24,743 nt of DNA from a virus. Location of the stretch: positions 1 to 24,743 of the IMG/VR virus record IMGVR_UViG_3300044616_001687. One strand, given 5' to 3'. The notes under the pieces were generated by a model. The model was not told the DNA's origin and ran no database searches. It saw only the letters and a list, made by a program, of their open reading frames with translations. A program made the translations under genes and the position numbers. Within the stretch, counting starts at the first letter, position 1, and each line of letters starts with the position of its first letter. Of this stretch, positions 15,360 to 22,377 are shown piece by piece.

Positions 15360-15548
15360 ATGTTATTATCAATCTTTGAAAATTATCAAGAAAAAAGTCA
15401 AAATAACTATCCCTTTTATAAGGAAGGTGCGTTGACAATTGATCAACATTTTTTAAATTTTTATAAAAAAAACATAGAAAGATTTAATAAATTAAAATAT
15501 ACATACATTCCAGTATGCTGGACAGACTTATACATCTCCAGACTATGA
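15360..15548 (+). pseudogene. Truncated N-terminal remnant of a viral glycosyltransferase-like protein
   Basis: 62 codons beginning 1 nt after the sulfotransferase stop. The sequence (FENYQEKSQNNYPFYKEG, then YTYIPVCWTDLYISRL) looks like the first 60 residues of longer exostosin-like glycosyltransferases, in which a YIPVxWTxxY stretch is followed by several hundred more residues. Here the frame stops at once, in an ATGA overlap with the next gene. Either the rest was replaced by the sulfotransferase or the short peptide is kept as a coupling ORF. I see no continuation in another frame. The family link is from memory. Confidence 0.45.
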
Positions 15549-16144
15549 TAGATTTTGATAAAAAAATCATTTTTACTCATTATCCTAAATGCGCAGGAAC
15601 GACAATAGAGGCTGCATTTAATTGGCATCCAAGCTGTTTTAAAAAAAAATCAAAAGAAAAACGAAATGCTACTATTGTGTTTAAAAAATTTAAACATGCT
15701 TCTTTAGAGCAACATATTCGATACATAGAAAAATCATCAGACCTATCGAGCGAACAATTTTTTAAATTTACATGCATAAGAAATCCTTGGGATTTAGCAG
15801 TTTCTTGGTATTTCTTTCAAAGATATAATAAACGTAAAATTGCGCAGTGCTCATTTGAAGAGTATGTAGAGAAGAGGTGTAAAGAGTCTGATTTTTTAAA
15901 TATTAAACCGTTTTTATTTCATAAAAATAACTATAGTATTGATTATGTAATTCGTTATGAAAATTACGAAGAAGATACACAAAAAATATTTGATAAATAC
16001 AAAGTAACTTGGAATAAAAATTTTAATACCAAGTCTAGACCGCCGAATACTCCTTATAAAAATTTCTATAATAATTTAAACACAAAAAATATGATCGAGG
16101 AAAAAAGTAAAACTATGATTGAACTATTTGGTTATAAATTTTAA
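15545..16144 (+). CDS. Sulfotransferase family 2-type protein
   Basis: 199 residues from the ATG at 15545, which makes an ATGA overlap; an in-frame ATG at 15515 is less likely. KIIFTHYPKCAGTTIEAAF (K15 to T20) is the phosphosulfate-binding loop of the F-x-H-x-P-K-x-G-G/A-T family. FTCIRNPWDLAVSWYFF (R79, S87) is the 3'-phosphate motif. The C-terminal IELFGYKF matches the FGY ending common in this family. It is not close in sequence to the other sulfotransferase, so the two probably act on different positions or acceptors. Likely role: sulfation of a glycan. Confidence 0.85.
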   Translation: MIDFDKKIIFTHYPKCAGTTIEAAFNWHPSCFKKKSKEKRNATIVFKKFKHASLEQHIRYIEKSSDLSSEQFFKFTCIRNPWDLAVSWYFFQRYNKRKIAQCSFEEYVEKRCKESDFLNIKPFLFHKNNYSIDYVIRYENYEEDTQKIFDKYKVTWNKNFNTKSRPPNTPYKNFYNNLNTKNMIEEKSKTMIELFGYKF

Positions 16145-16154
16145 TATAATTTAT

Positions 16155-16202
16155 ATGGATTTTATTATTTATATACTTATATTACTGCTTGGAGGGTCAT
16201 AA
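16155..16202 (+). CDS. Possible 15-residue hydrophobic micro-ORF
   Basis: ATG at 16155, peptide MDFIIYILILLLGGS, then TAA. It lies in the 113-nt gap before the phosphatase promoter and would make one short membrane segment. Translated AT-rich DNA can give such peptides by chance, so this is weak. Confidence 0.2.
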   Translation: MDFIIYILILLLGGS

Positions 16203-16216
16203 TAATTAAATATATA

Positions 16217-16245
16217 TTGACAATTTGTTAATTAAATATTATAAA
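16217..16245 (+). promoter_or_regulatory. Promoter before the CX5R phosphatase / glf pair
   Basis: A perfect TTGACA (16217-16222), 17-bp spacer and TATAAA (16240-16245). The predicted transcript start (about 16252) is only some 6 nt before the ATG at 16258. The AT-rich gap upstream shows no terminator. Confidence 0.6.
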
Positions 16246-16257
16246 ATAAAAATCTAT

Positions 16258-16839
16258 ATGATAGAAAAAATTTTTGTTACAGATTTAAAAAATACTATAA
16301 AATATTCATACAGGAATTCTAATGAGTATAATGCATGGATTTCAGCTCTCGATCCAGAGCATAAAGGTAAAGTTAATATATTGCGAAAAAATTTTGCAGA
16401 GAAAGATGTTTTATATTATAATAATTTTTTTTATGATTGGTCAGATGAAGATGGCCCACAGTGGCAGCACTTAAAAAATGGCGCTGTAAAGAAAGAGCAT
16501 GTTCAAAATTATATTAAATTTTTAAAAAGTCTTGTCGATAGTAATTATGAATATAATTTAGGAGTAAATTGTTTTGCTGGGATATCAAGATCAACCGCTC
16601 TAGCGATAATAGCTCTAGTTATGTCCGGTAAAATGCCACAAATGGCTTTAGATTATGTTCTTTCTATTCGCCCAGAGGCATGGCCGAATTTAAGAATATT
16701 AAATTTTGCGTCTGAAATTTTGGGTATTGATATTAAATCGCCAGTAGAACTTTGGAAAAAAAACGTCTTAGGTGAAAATAGTATTATTACTAGTTACGAC
16801 GATCTTAGACAGTTAAATACAAAGGCTTTAAATGCTTAA
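16258..16839 (+). CDS. CX5R protein-phosphatase-like protein (DSP/COG5350-like)
   Basis: 193 residues from the ATG at 16258; the ATG at 16225 lies inside the promoter and is rejected. The active-site loop is NCFAGISRSTA, with nucleophile C105 and R111 in the CX5R arrangement; the usual histidine before the cysteine is Asn. An RPEAWPNLRIL segment follows at the same distance as in the bacterial COG5350 phosphatases. WSDEDGPQW before it could supply the general acid. Members dephosphorylate tyrosine or other phosphate esters. It overlaps glf by 8 nt, so they share a transcript. His-to-Asn may lower activity by changing the cysteine pKa. Confidence 0.75.
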   Translation: MIEKIFVTDLKNTIKYSYRNSNEYNAWISALDPEHKGKVNILRKNFAEKDVLYYNNFFYDWSDEDGPQWQHLKNGAVKKEHVQNYIKFLKSLVDSNYEYNLGVNCFAGISRSTALAIIALVMSGKMPQMALDYVLSIRPEAWPNLRILNFASEILGIDIKSPVELWKKNVLGENSIITSYDDLRQLNTKALNA

Positions 16840-17812
16840 AGCTAAAATTATAGGCTGTGGGTTAAGTGGTATAACCGCAGCAATTGTATTAAAAGACAAA
16901 GGATATAATGTAGAAATTTTTGAAGCTAGAAACCATATTGGTGGAAATTGCTACGATAGTTTAACAAATGGAGTGTTATTACACAATTATGGTCCACATA
17001 TATTTCATACAGACGATGAAGAAGTTTTTGCTTTTTTAAGCAGATACACAGATTGGAATGATTTTTTTCTACGCCCAGTTGGTAATACTTATCTTGGCAA
17101 AATATCATTGCCATATAGTAAAAAAACTATTTCTGAAATTGGGCGCGAATTAACCGAAGAAGAAATTATTAAATATTTATTTAAAGATTACTCTGAAAAG
17201 CAATGGGGAGTACCATTTGAAAAAATATCATCTTCTATAACAGGTCGAATACCAAAAACAAAAGATTGCGAGAATCCCACTTGGTTCGAGGGTCAAAAAT
17301 ATCAATGTATTCCCAAATTAGGATATACAAATATGATGCAGAATATGCTTTCTGGTATTAAAGTTCATATTGGGGTAAATAGAAATGAATGGAAAAAATA
17401 CCCAACAGATTTAACTATCTATACGGGTAAAATAGATGAATATTTCGATAATATTTATGGTGAATTACCTTATCGCTCTCTTGTTTTTAAACACACCGTA
17501 ACTTCAAAAAAGCAAGATACTTTTATTATTAACGATAATACTTTATTTAATAAATACACCAGAAAATATGACCATAGTTATTTTACTGAAAATCATAAGG
17601 GTCAAACTATTATAACCGAAGAATACCCTAAACAGTATAAGAATGGAGATATTCCTTTTTACCCAATAACTTTTGGCGATGGAGTTTCATTGTATAATAA
17701 ATACAAAAAATTAGCGGATAAAGAAATAAATACTGTTTTTTTGGGTAGGCTAGCTACCTATAAATATCTTGACATGTGGATGGCAATAAAACAAGCAATG
17801 GTTAAATTATAA
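16832..17812 (+). CDS. glf: UDP-galactopyranose mutase
   Basis: 326 residues. Converts UDP-galactopyranose to UDP-galactofuranose using reduced FAD. The FAD-binding loop is GCGLSG (8-13) with acidic E31 at the end of strand 2; the family motifs follow: GGNCYD, NYGPHIFHT, YSEKQWG, TGRIP, YTGKIDEYF, IPFYPI and the C-terminal LGRLATYKYLDMWMAI. Most bacterial homologues are 360-390 residues, so this one is trimmed, mainly in the middle domain. UDP-Galf has no use without a galactofuranosyltransferase, so one of the glycosyltransferases here may use it, or the host's does. Among the most secure calls in the window. Confidence 0.93.
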   Translation: MLKAKIIGCGLSGITAAIVLKDKGYNVEIFEARNHIGGNCYDSLTNGVLLHNYGPHIFHTDDEEVFAFLSRYTDWNDFFLRPVGNTYLGKISLPYSKKTISEIGRELTEEEIIKYLFKDYSEKQWGVPFEKISSSITGRIPKTKDCENPTWFEGQKYQCIPKLGYTNMMQNMLSGIKVHIGVNRNEWKKYPTDLTIYTGKIDEYFDNIYGELPYRSLVFKHTVTSKKQDTFIINDNTLFNKYTRKYDHSYFTENHKGQTIITEEYPKQYKNGDIPFYPITFGDGVSLYNKYKKLADKEINTVFLGRLATYKYLDMWMAIKQAMVKL

Positions 17813-17836
17813 AAATTAATTAATATATTAAAAAAT

Positions 17837-18517
17837 ATGAATATGAATATAAAAGAAATTATAAATAAAATAAAAACTCATAATGACTTTTCACTTGAAA
17901 GTTTAGAAAAACTAATTCCTACATTGGGGCTTAATGGCGAAATTCTTAACGAGCAGCCAGTAGAACTGTCAGATTTTTTCGATAAAGGATTAAAGATTTG
18001 GCAATATCCTAATCAGTTATCAAAATTTGCTAATTTCATATATAATTTATCAGTAAAAAGTTATTTAGAGATCGGATGTAGATGGGGTGGAACATTTATA
18101 TTTAATAATGAAATTTTAATAAAAAAAGATCCTGATTTAAAGTCTTACGCATGTGATATTATTGATAAATCAGATTTGCTTAAAACATATTCAGATATTC
18201 GTCGTTTCGAATATATACATGGGTCATCGCAAAATTTAAAAATTATACAATACTTTAAAACAATTAAACCGCATATGGTTTTTATAGATGGAGATCATAG
18301 TTATGAAGCGGTTAAGAGCGATTTTACTATTTTTGAAAATATGCAAGATACTAAATATATAGTATTTCATGATATAGTAAGTGATGCGTGCAAAGGAGTA
18401 GTTTCTCTTTGGAATAAATTAAAGAATGATAAAAGGTTTGATAATGTTGAATTTATAGACCAATATGATTCGGTTCAAGGTAACTATTTAGGGATTGGCA
18501 TTTTAATTAGAAAATAA
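17837..18517 (+). CDS. Class I SAM-dependent methyltransferase (Methyltransf_24 type)
   Basis: 226 residues; a second ATG two codons in is equally possible. SYLEIGCRWGGTFIF (E78-I79-G80) is SAM motif I, ACDIID the end of strand 2, HMVFIDGDHSYEAVKSDF (D151, D153, H154) the Methyltransf_24 signature and IVFHDI (H178, D179) the following strand. A helical N-terminal extension of about 70 residues precedes the catalytic domain. Only distantly like the methyltransferase at 13936. It follows glf by 24 nt. A sugar methylation role is inferred from context. Confidence 0.8.
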   Translation: MNMNIKEIINKIKTHNDFSLESLEKLIPTLGLNGEILNEQPVELSDFFDKGLKIWQYPNQLSKFANFIYNLSVKSYLEIGCRWGGTFIFNNEILIKKDPDLKSYACDIIDKSDLLKTYSDIRRFEYIHGSSQNLKIIQYFKTIKPHMVFIDGDHSYEAVKSDFTIFENMQDTKYIVFHDIVSDACKGVVSLWNKLKNDKRFDNVEFIDQYDSVQGNYLGIGILIRK

Positions 18518-18519
18518 TA

Positions 18520-18547
18520 TTGACCAAAGAAAAAAAAACTTTATATA
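18520..18547 (+). promoter_or_regulatory. Promoter of the second metallophosphoesterase
   Basis: TTGACC (18520-18525), 16-bp spacer, TATATA (18542-18547). The predicted transcript start coincides with the ATG at 18554, implying a leaderless mRNA. Confidence 0.5.
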
Positions 18548-18553
18548 TAAAAT

Positions 18554-19564
18554 ATGACAACTAAAGAAGTGAGTATACCATCCAACAATAAAAGTCTAGA
18601 AGATGTTCTTAAAGAATGTTCGGTTGATCTTAAAAAATGGGACGTCGATCATTACACTATTGAAGAAAATTCTAAGGGTTATAATTTCAAAGTTTATTTC
18701 AAATTAAGAAATCCATACGAAGCAAATAAAGAAGAACTCAAAAAAGAACTCGCTGAATATTCAAAAAAAGTAATTACTCCAAAACATAAAATCAAACAAA
18801 ATGGACTTTTATTGGAATTTGCACCGTTTGATTTGCATTGGGGAAAATTAGCGTGGGCCGAAGAAAGTGGTAATGATTACGATATGAAAGAAGCCGCGAA
18901 TGCTTTGAATAAATCGATTGATTATACCATTCAAGCGGCCTCTAAATTTCCAATTAATAAAATTTTATTCCCATTTGGTAATGATTTTTTTCAAATTGAT
19001 AATGAACAAAATGCAACTACCGCTGGAACTAGACAAGATGTAGATTCTAGATTTAAGAAAATTCTAAGAGAAGGTAGAAAAATTGTGATTGAAACTATTG
19101 AAAAACTTAAAAGAATTGCGCCTGTAGATGTGGTTATAGTGGCAGGAAATCATGGAAATCTATCTGAATTCATGCTTGGAGATCTTTTAGAAGTAAAATA
19201 CGAAAAAGATATCAATGTTAATGTTAATAATTTAGCAATGAGTCGTAAGTATTATTCTTACGGAAAGAATCTCATAGGATTTACACACGGAAATGAAGAA
19301 AAAAGCGGAGATCTAGTGGGAATTATGGCGACCGAACAGCCTAATCTTTGGTCGCAATGCAAACATCGCTTCTGGCATTTGGGGCATTTTCATATGATGC
19401 AAGAAAAAGAGCAACAAGGCGTTAAAATTCAATATCTAGCATCTTTGAGTGGTAGTGATGCTTGGCACTGCAAAAAAGGTTACGTTAATAACACTAGAGG
19501 CGTAAATTCTTTTCTATACGATAAAGAAATGGGTCTAATTCACAGAATATTTTTCAATTTATAA
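18554..19564 (+). CDS. Phage metallophosphoesterase (calcineurin-like)
   Basis: 336 residues. An N-terminal helical region of about 85 residues precedes the two-metal catalytic domain: APFDLHWGK (D93, H95), FGNDFF (N143-D144), VAGNHGN (N199-H200), FTHGNEE (H245) and HLGHFH (H278, H280). The segment TTAGTRQDVDSRF between the second and third motifs recurs in a family of phage phosphoesterases often labelled simply as hypothetical or DNA-binding. It is not like the LpxH-type enzyme at 5929, so the region carries two unrelated members. Possible substrates are nucleic acids or nucleotides. It has its own promoter. Confidence 0.8.
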   Translation: MTTKEVSIPSNNKSLEDVLKECSVDLKKWDVDHYTIEENSKGYNFKVYFKLRNPYEANKEELKKELAEYSKKVITPKHKIKQNGLLLEFAPFDLHWGKLAWAEESGNDYDMKEAANALNKSIDYTIQAASKFPINKILFPFGNDFFQIDNEQNATTAGTRQDVDSRFKKILREGRKIVIETIEKLKRIAPVDVVIVAGNHGNLSEFMLGDLLEVKYEKDINVNVNNLAMSRKYYSYGKNLIGFTHGNEEKSGDLVGIMATEQPNLWSQCKHRFWHLGHFHMMQEKEQQGVKIQYLASLSGSDAWHCKKGYVNNTRGVNSFLYDKEMGLIHRIFFNL

Positions 19565-19570
19565 AATTAT

Positions 19571-20488
19571 ATGGTTACATCAAAATCTGAAATATTAGAA
19601 AATTTTTTAGAAAATAATCGCGGCAAAGATTCCATATCTAGTGATATAAAAGGAACTTATTTTGATTATCCCTTTCCACATATTTTACTGGAAAATGTTC
19701 TAAAACAAGATACTTACAATAAAGTTTGTGAGTATGCAGAAATTTATCTCGGGCAAATAAAGAACGAAGACTATTTCGGCGCGAAATATGGTAAAATTCA
19801 TTGTTTACAACAAGAACAGATTGATACGATTGGTAATCATTTATGCCTCTTAAAAGAATGGAGAGATTTTTTAGGTAATATTTTTGATTTAGAAATAACT
19901 AAATATGTTGCTTCAACTTTTCATTTGCATGAAGGTAGTGAGGACTCCCCATCGGTGTTAGGGTGGGCGCACACTGATAGAGACTTGTGCGGATTTAATG
20001 ATAAGAATGTAGACGATAAAGAACTTTTTATTTCTAATGGTCACCTTTACCAGGACTGGACTCCACAACAAATGATAGATTATAATTTAACATTACAATC
20101 CCGCTGTATTGCGTATTTATATTATTTTAATAATAAAATTGATTGGTCTGAAAATGATGGTGGAGGAACAGCCATCTATTTAGATGAAAGCACGGATAAA
20201 TTATTTAAATCTATTCCGCCATTAAATAATAGTCTATTTATATTTAAAATAACTCATAATTCTTATCATGGAGTTTTACCTGCAAAATTTTTCAGATACG
20301 CAAATGTCGGTTGGCTTCATTCAGACGCCAATGAATACGTAAATAGAAATTTAGAAAAATGGAAAGAAAATCCTTTTCACTTTTTTCAATCTCCACGTAT
20401 TATTTCTAATAAATATAGTCCCGCTTTTTTAATTGAAAAAACCAGTAGTTATACAAAATATTTCGATAAACCTTTAAGATTTTTATAA
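19571..20488 (+). CDS. 2OG-Fe(II) oxygenase (prolyl 4-hydroxylase-like)
   Basis: 305 residues. The iron-binding triad is visible as GWAHTDRDL (H134, D136) and SYHGV (H243), with R252 at the place of the basic residue that binds 2-oxoglutarate. FPHILLENVL near residue 37 matches the N-terminal strand of this family. An insertion of about 40 residues follows the HxD motif and may form the substrate lid. Such enzymes hydroxylate proteins or sugars, among other substrates. It lies among glycan genes, so it may modify the glycan or its protein carrier. It begins 6 nt after the phosphoesterase gene. Confidence 0.75.
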   Translation: MVTSKSEILENFLENNRGKDSISSDIKGTYFDYPFPHILLENVLKQDTYNKVCEYAEIYLGQIKNEDYFGAKYGKIHCLQQEQIDTIGNHLCLLKEWRDFLGNIFDLEITKYVASTFHLHEGSEDSPSVLGWAHTDRDLCGFNDKNVDDKELFISNGHLYQDWTPQQMIDYNLTLQSRCIAYLYYFNNKIDWSENDGGGTAIYLDESTDKLFKSIPPLNNSLFIFKITHNSYHGVLPAKFFRYANVGWLHSDANEYVNRNLEKWKENPFHFFQSPRIISNKYSPAFLIEKTSSYTKYFDKPLRFL

Positions 20489-20490
20489 AA

Positions 20491-21096
20491 ATGATTAACA
20501 TACTTATTCTCGGAGGAACAGCTTTTATAGGAAGACATTTTGTATCAGAAATAGAAAAAAATAGTTCTTATAAAATAACTTTATGCAACAGAGGAGTAAC
20601 AAATCCAGATTTATTTAAAAATTTAAATAAAATAAAATGTAACAGGGACAATATAGATTCATGTTCAGAAATTTTTAATGAATTTTATGATTTTGTTTTT
20701 GATTTTTCTGGATATAACTATAATCAAATGTATAACATATCAAGATATCTTAGGCATTATAAATATATTTATATATCAACGATGACCGTTTGCGGAAATA
20801 TTGATTTATTAGATCCTGGAATGAAGATGTACGCTAAAAATAAAATTGAATGTGAATCTTTTGTTAAAAATTACTATCATAATTATCAAATAATTAGACC
20901 ACCTTATGTATGTGGAAAATTTGACAATCTAGATAGATTCATAGAAATTGAAGGTGAGTTTTTTCATAAAGAAAACGGACGTCCAGTACAAAATTTCATA
21001 AGAGCAGAGGAATTAGCTAAGCTACTTAAAGATAAGATTAATTGGGAAATTACTAATGATATAATTGATATAGAAGGTCACACAGTAAATTATTAA
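20491..21096 (+). CDS. Short NAD(P)-dependent epimerase/dehydratase-like protein
   Basis: 201 residues. The Rossmann glycine motif is LGGTAFIG (8-14) with the dinucleotide-binding strand NILIL before it. A serine/threonine strand IYISTMTV (near 95-100) and Y114-x-x-x-K118 supply the active-site pattern of the extended SDR family. These enzymes usually have about 300 residues; here the C-terminal substrate domain is about one third shorter. Either the enzyme acts on a small substrate or it has lost activity. It follows the oxygenase by 2 nt and is the last gene before the hsp20 promoter. Confidence 0.75.
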   Translation: MINILILGGTAFIGRHFVSEIEKNSSYKITLCNRGVTNPDLFKNLNKIKCNRDNIDSCSEIFNEFYDFVFDFSGYNYNQMYNISRYLRHYKYIYISTMTVCGNIDLLDPGMKMYAKNKIECESFVKNYYHNYQIIRPPYVCGKFDNLDRFIEIEGEFFHKENGRPVQNFIRAEELAKLLKDKINWEITNDIIDIEGHTVNY

Positions 21097-21100
21097 AAAA

Positions 21101-21129
21101 TTGATATTTTTACACAAAAAGTGTATATT
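21101..21129 (+). promoter_or_regulatory. hsp20 promoter
   Basis: TTGATA (21101-21106), 17-bp spacer, TATATT (21124-21129). The spacer end and -10 form AAAAAGTGTATAT (21116-21128), identical to the block before the tmRNA (24105-24117). A small dyad TACAC/GTGTA lies in the spacer. The predicted start is near 21136-21138, exactly where the left arm of the flanking inverted repeat begins. Confidence 0.65.
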
Positions 21130-21137
21130 ATATTTAA

Positions 21138-21152
21138 CTTCTGGTGCTCAAA
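21138..21152 (+). repeat. Left arm of 15-bp inverted repeat around hsp20
   Basis: CTTCTGGTGCTCAAA, the exact reverse complement of 21698-21712. It lies at the predicted 5' end of the hsp20 mRNA. Confidence 0.9.
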
Positions 21153-21190
21153 AAGACTAGAAATAAACAAAAAAATAACTCGCTTAACAA

Positions 21191-21196
21191 AAGGAG
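21191..21196 (+). promoter_or_regulatory. Possible Shine-Dalgarno site of hsp20
   Basis: AAGGAG, ending 12 nt before the ATG at 21209. It is one of very few purine-rich ribosome sites in the window and is somewhat far from the start, so its use is uncertain. Confidence 0.4.
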
Positions 21197-21208
21197 AAAA
21201 TAATAAAT

Positions 21209-21685
21209 ATGACAAATACAACATTAATACCTGGACATTATTCGTCCACAGAAAGGGTTTTTAGCCGATTGCCCGATCTGTTCAATGATAATTGGCTAAC
21301 AAGTTCAGTAGGAAATTGGGAAAAGGCTTTGGATGTACCAAATGCAGTTTACCCATATAATATAAAACTAATTAAAAACAACAAAGGAGAGGATCAACAA
21401 TATGAAATTGAGGTCGCTCTCGCTGGAATTGGTAAAAATAATATCGATGTTAGAGTGAAAGATGCTTTTCTTCATATCGATGTTAAACATACCGATCCAG
21501 AAGATAAAGAAAAAAAATCATTCTTAAGAAAAGGAATTAGTAATCGCACAGGAAAACTAAGCTTTTCTTTGGGGGAGAAAGTTCAAAAGAAAAAAATATC
21601 ATCTAGCTATATTGATGGTTTACTTAAAGTTGTGGTCCCAGTGACACAGCCAGAAACCCTTGATATTGATATTAAGGTGATGTAA
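21209..21685 (+). CDS. Small heat-shock protein, Hsp20/alpha-crystallin family
   Basis: 158 residues. The N-terminal arm (about 1-45) carries a short aromatic VFSRLPDLFNDNW. The alpha-crystallin domain follows, with YEIEVALAGIGKNNIDVRVKDAFLHID, a GKLSFSLGEKV strand, and SSSYIDGLLKVVVPV (the S/A-x-x-x-x-G-L-L motif). It holds unfolding proteins in a soluble state without ATP. Small heat-shock proteins are known from cyanophages and other large phages. It has its own promoter, a leader of about 70 nt and a terminator, so it is a single-gene unit. Confidence 0.92.
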   Translation: MTNTTLIPGHYSSTERVFSRLPDLFNDNWLTSSVGNWEKALDVPNAVYPYNIKLIKNNKGEDQQYEIEVALAGIGKNNIDVRVKDAFLHIDVKHTDPEDKEKKSFLRKGISNRTGKLSFSLGEKVQKKKISSSYIDGLLKVVVPVTQPETLDIDIKVM

Positions 21686-21690
21686 TAAAG

Positions 21691-21721
21691 TCTTCTATTT
21701 GAGCACCAGAAGATTTTTTTT
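21691..21721 (+). terminator. Rho-independent terminator after hsp20
   Basis: TCTTCT (21691-21696) pairs with AGAAGA (21708-21713) over an 11-nt loop and is followed by eight T. The stem is short, but the U tract and position 6 nt after the gene fit. The loop and right arm contain the right arm of the long inverted repeat (21698-21712), so two alternative pairings compete. Confidence 0.6.
21698..21712 (+). repeat. Right arm of 15-bp inverted repeat around hsp20
   Basis: TTTGAGCACCAGAAG, a perfect match to the reverse complement of 21138-21152. The flanking bases on either side do not match, so the repeat is exactly 15 bp. It sits within the terminator, giving complementary 5' and 3' mRNA ends 545 nt apart. 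Confidence 0.9.
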
Positions 21722-21723
21722 CA

Positions 21724-22377
21724 ATGAGCTATTTAAATTCGAGTATTCCCACTATAATTGGGTATTTAGATACGAGTTTTTTATTCAACAAAGACGCTGG
21801 AACAACTAATGAATACATACCAGTAGAAATTTTTGCGGTTACATCTATACCAAGAAGATGTTTAACTTTCTCTGTTATGACCGAAATGGGTAGTCAACAT
21901 GCTCGTGTTCCGATACATTATTTGAGAAGCCAATTTGCGAACGACATATCTCCAAATATACTACCATTAGATTGGTTGCAACTTTGGGACTGCTTTTCTA
22001 CATACCTATCCGTCAATAGGTTAGACTACTTAAAAAATTCTTCTTGTAAAGTTATCCTTAAAAATAAGGAGAGTATGCGTGGAAAGTATTTATTTACAAT
22101 AGATTGGTGCAATGGGGTAGATTATGAACTTGGCTATTCAGAAATAGCTAGTGGTCATAAATGCGCTCATATAATTGAATTAGAAAATGGTCAGTACGCC
22201 GCACAGCCGAATAATAGAGTCGTATGGAGTGATGGTGGGGCGTGGATAGGAGTAGAATTAAAAGGCCATGAAAAATGGGAGGTATTTTCGAGAGAATTTT
22301 CTTGTGAAGCTATGGGGTGGAAATGGAAAACAGGAGGAGAAGAATTAATTAATTATAATTTTGTAAAAAATGAATAA
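21724..22377 (+). CDS. Conserved phage protein of unknown function
   Basis: 217 residues. The N-terminus (IGYLDTSFLFNK...TNEYIPVEIFAVTSIPRRCLTFSVMTEMG) resembles a conserved protein I recall from large phages, where it is called hypothetical. Tryptophan-rich blocks follow (LDWLQLWDCFSTYLSV, VWSDGGAWIGVELKGHEKWEVF). No catalytic signature. The ATG lies 3 nt after the hsp20 terminator U tract, so it either relies on terminator read-through or on a promoter I do not see. It overlaps the next gene by 8 nt. Confidence 0.65.
   Translation: MSYLNSSIPTIIGYLDTSFLFNKDAGTTNEYIPVEIFAVTSIPRRCLTFSVMTEMGSQHARVPIHYLRSQFANDISPNILPLDWLQLWDCFSTYLSVNRLDYLKNSSCKVILKNKESMRGKYLFTIDWCNGVDYELGYSEIASGHKCAHIIELENGQYAAQPNNRVVWSDGGAWIGVELKGHEKWEVFSREFSCEAMGWKWKTGGEELINYNFVKNE

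Noticed and set aside
21138-21712. The 15-bp inverted repeat as ends of a transposon around hsp20
   Set aside because: There is no transposase and no target-site duplication, and the arms coincide with the predicted transcript start and terminator.
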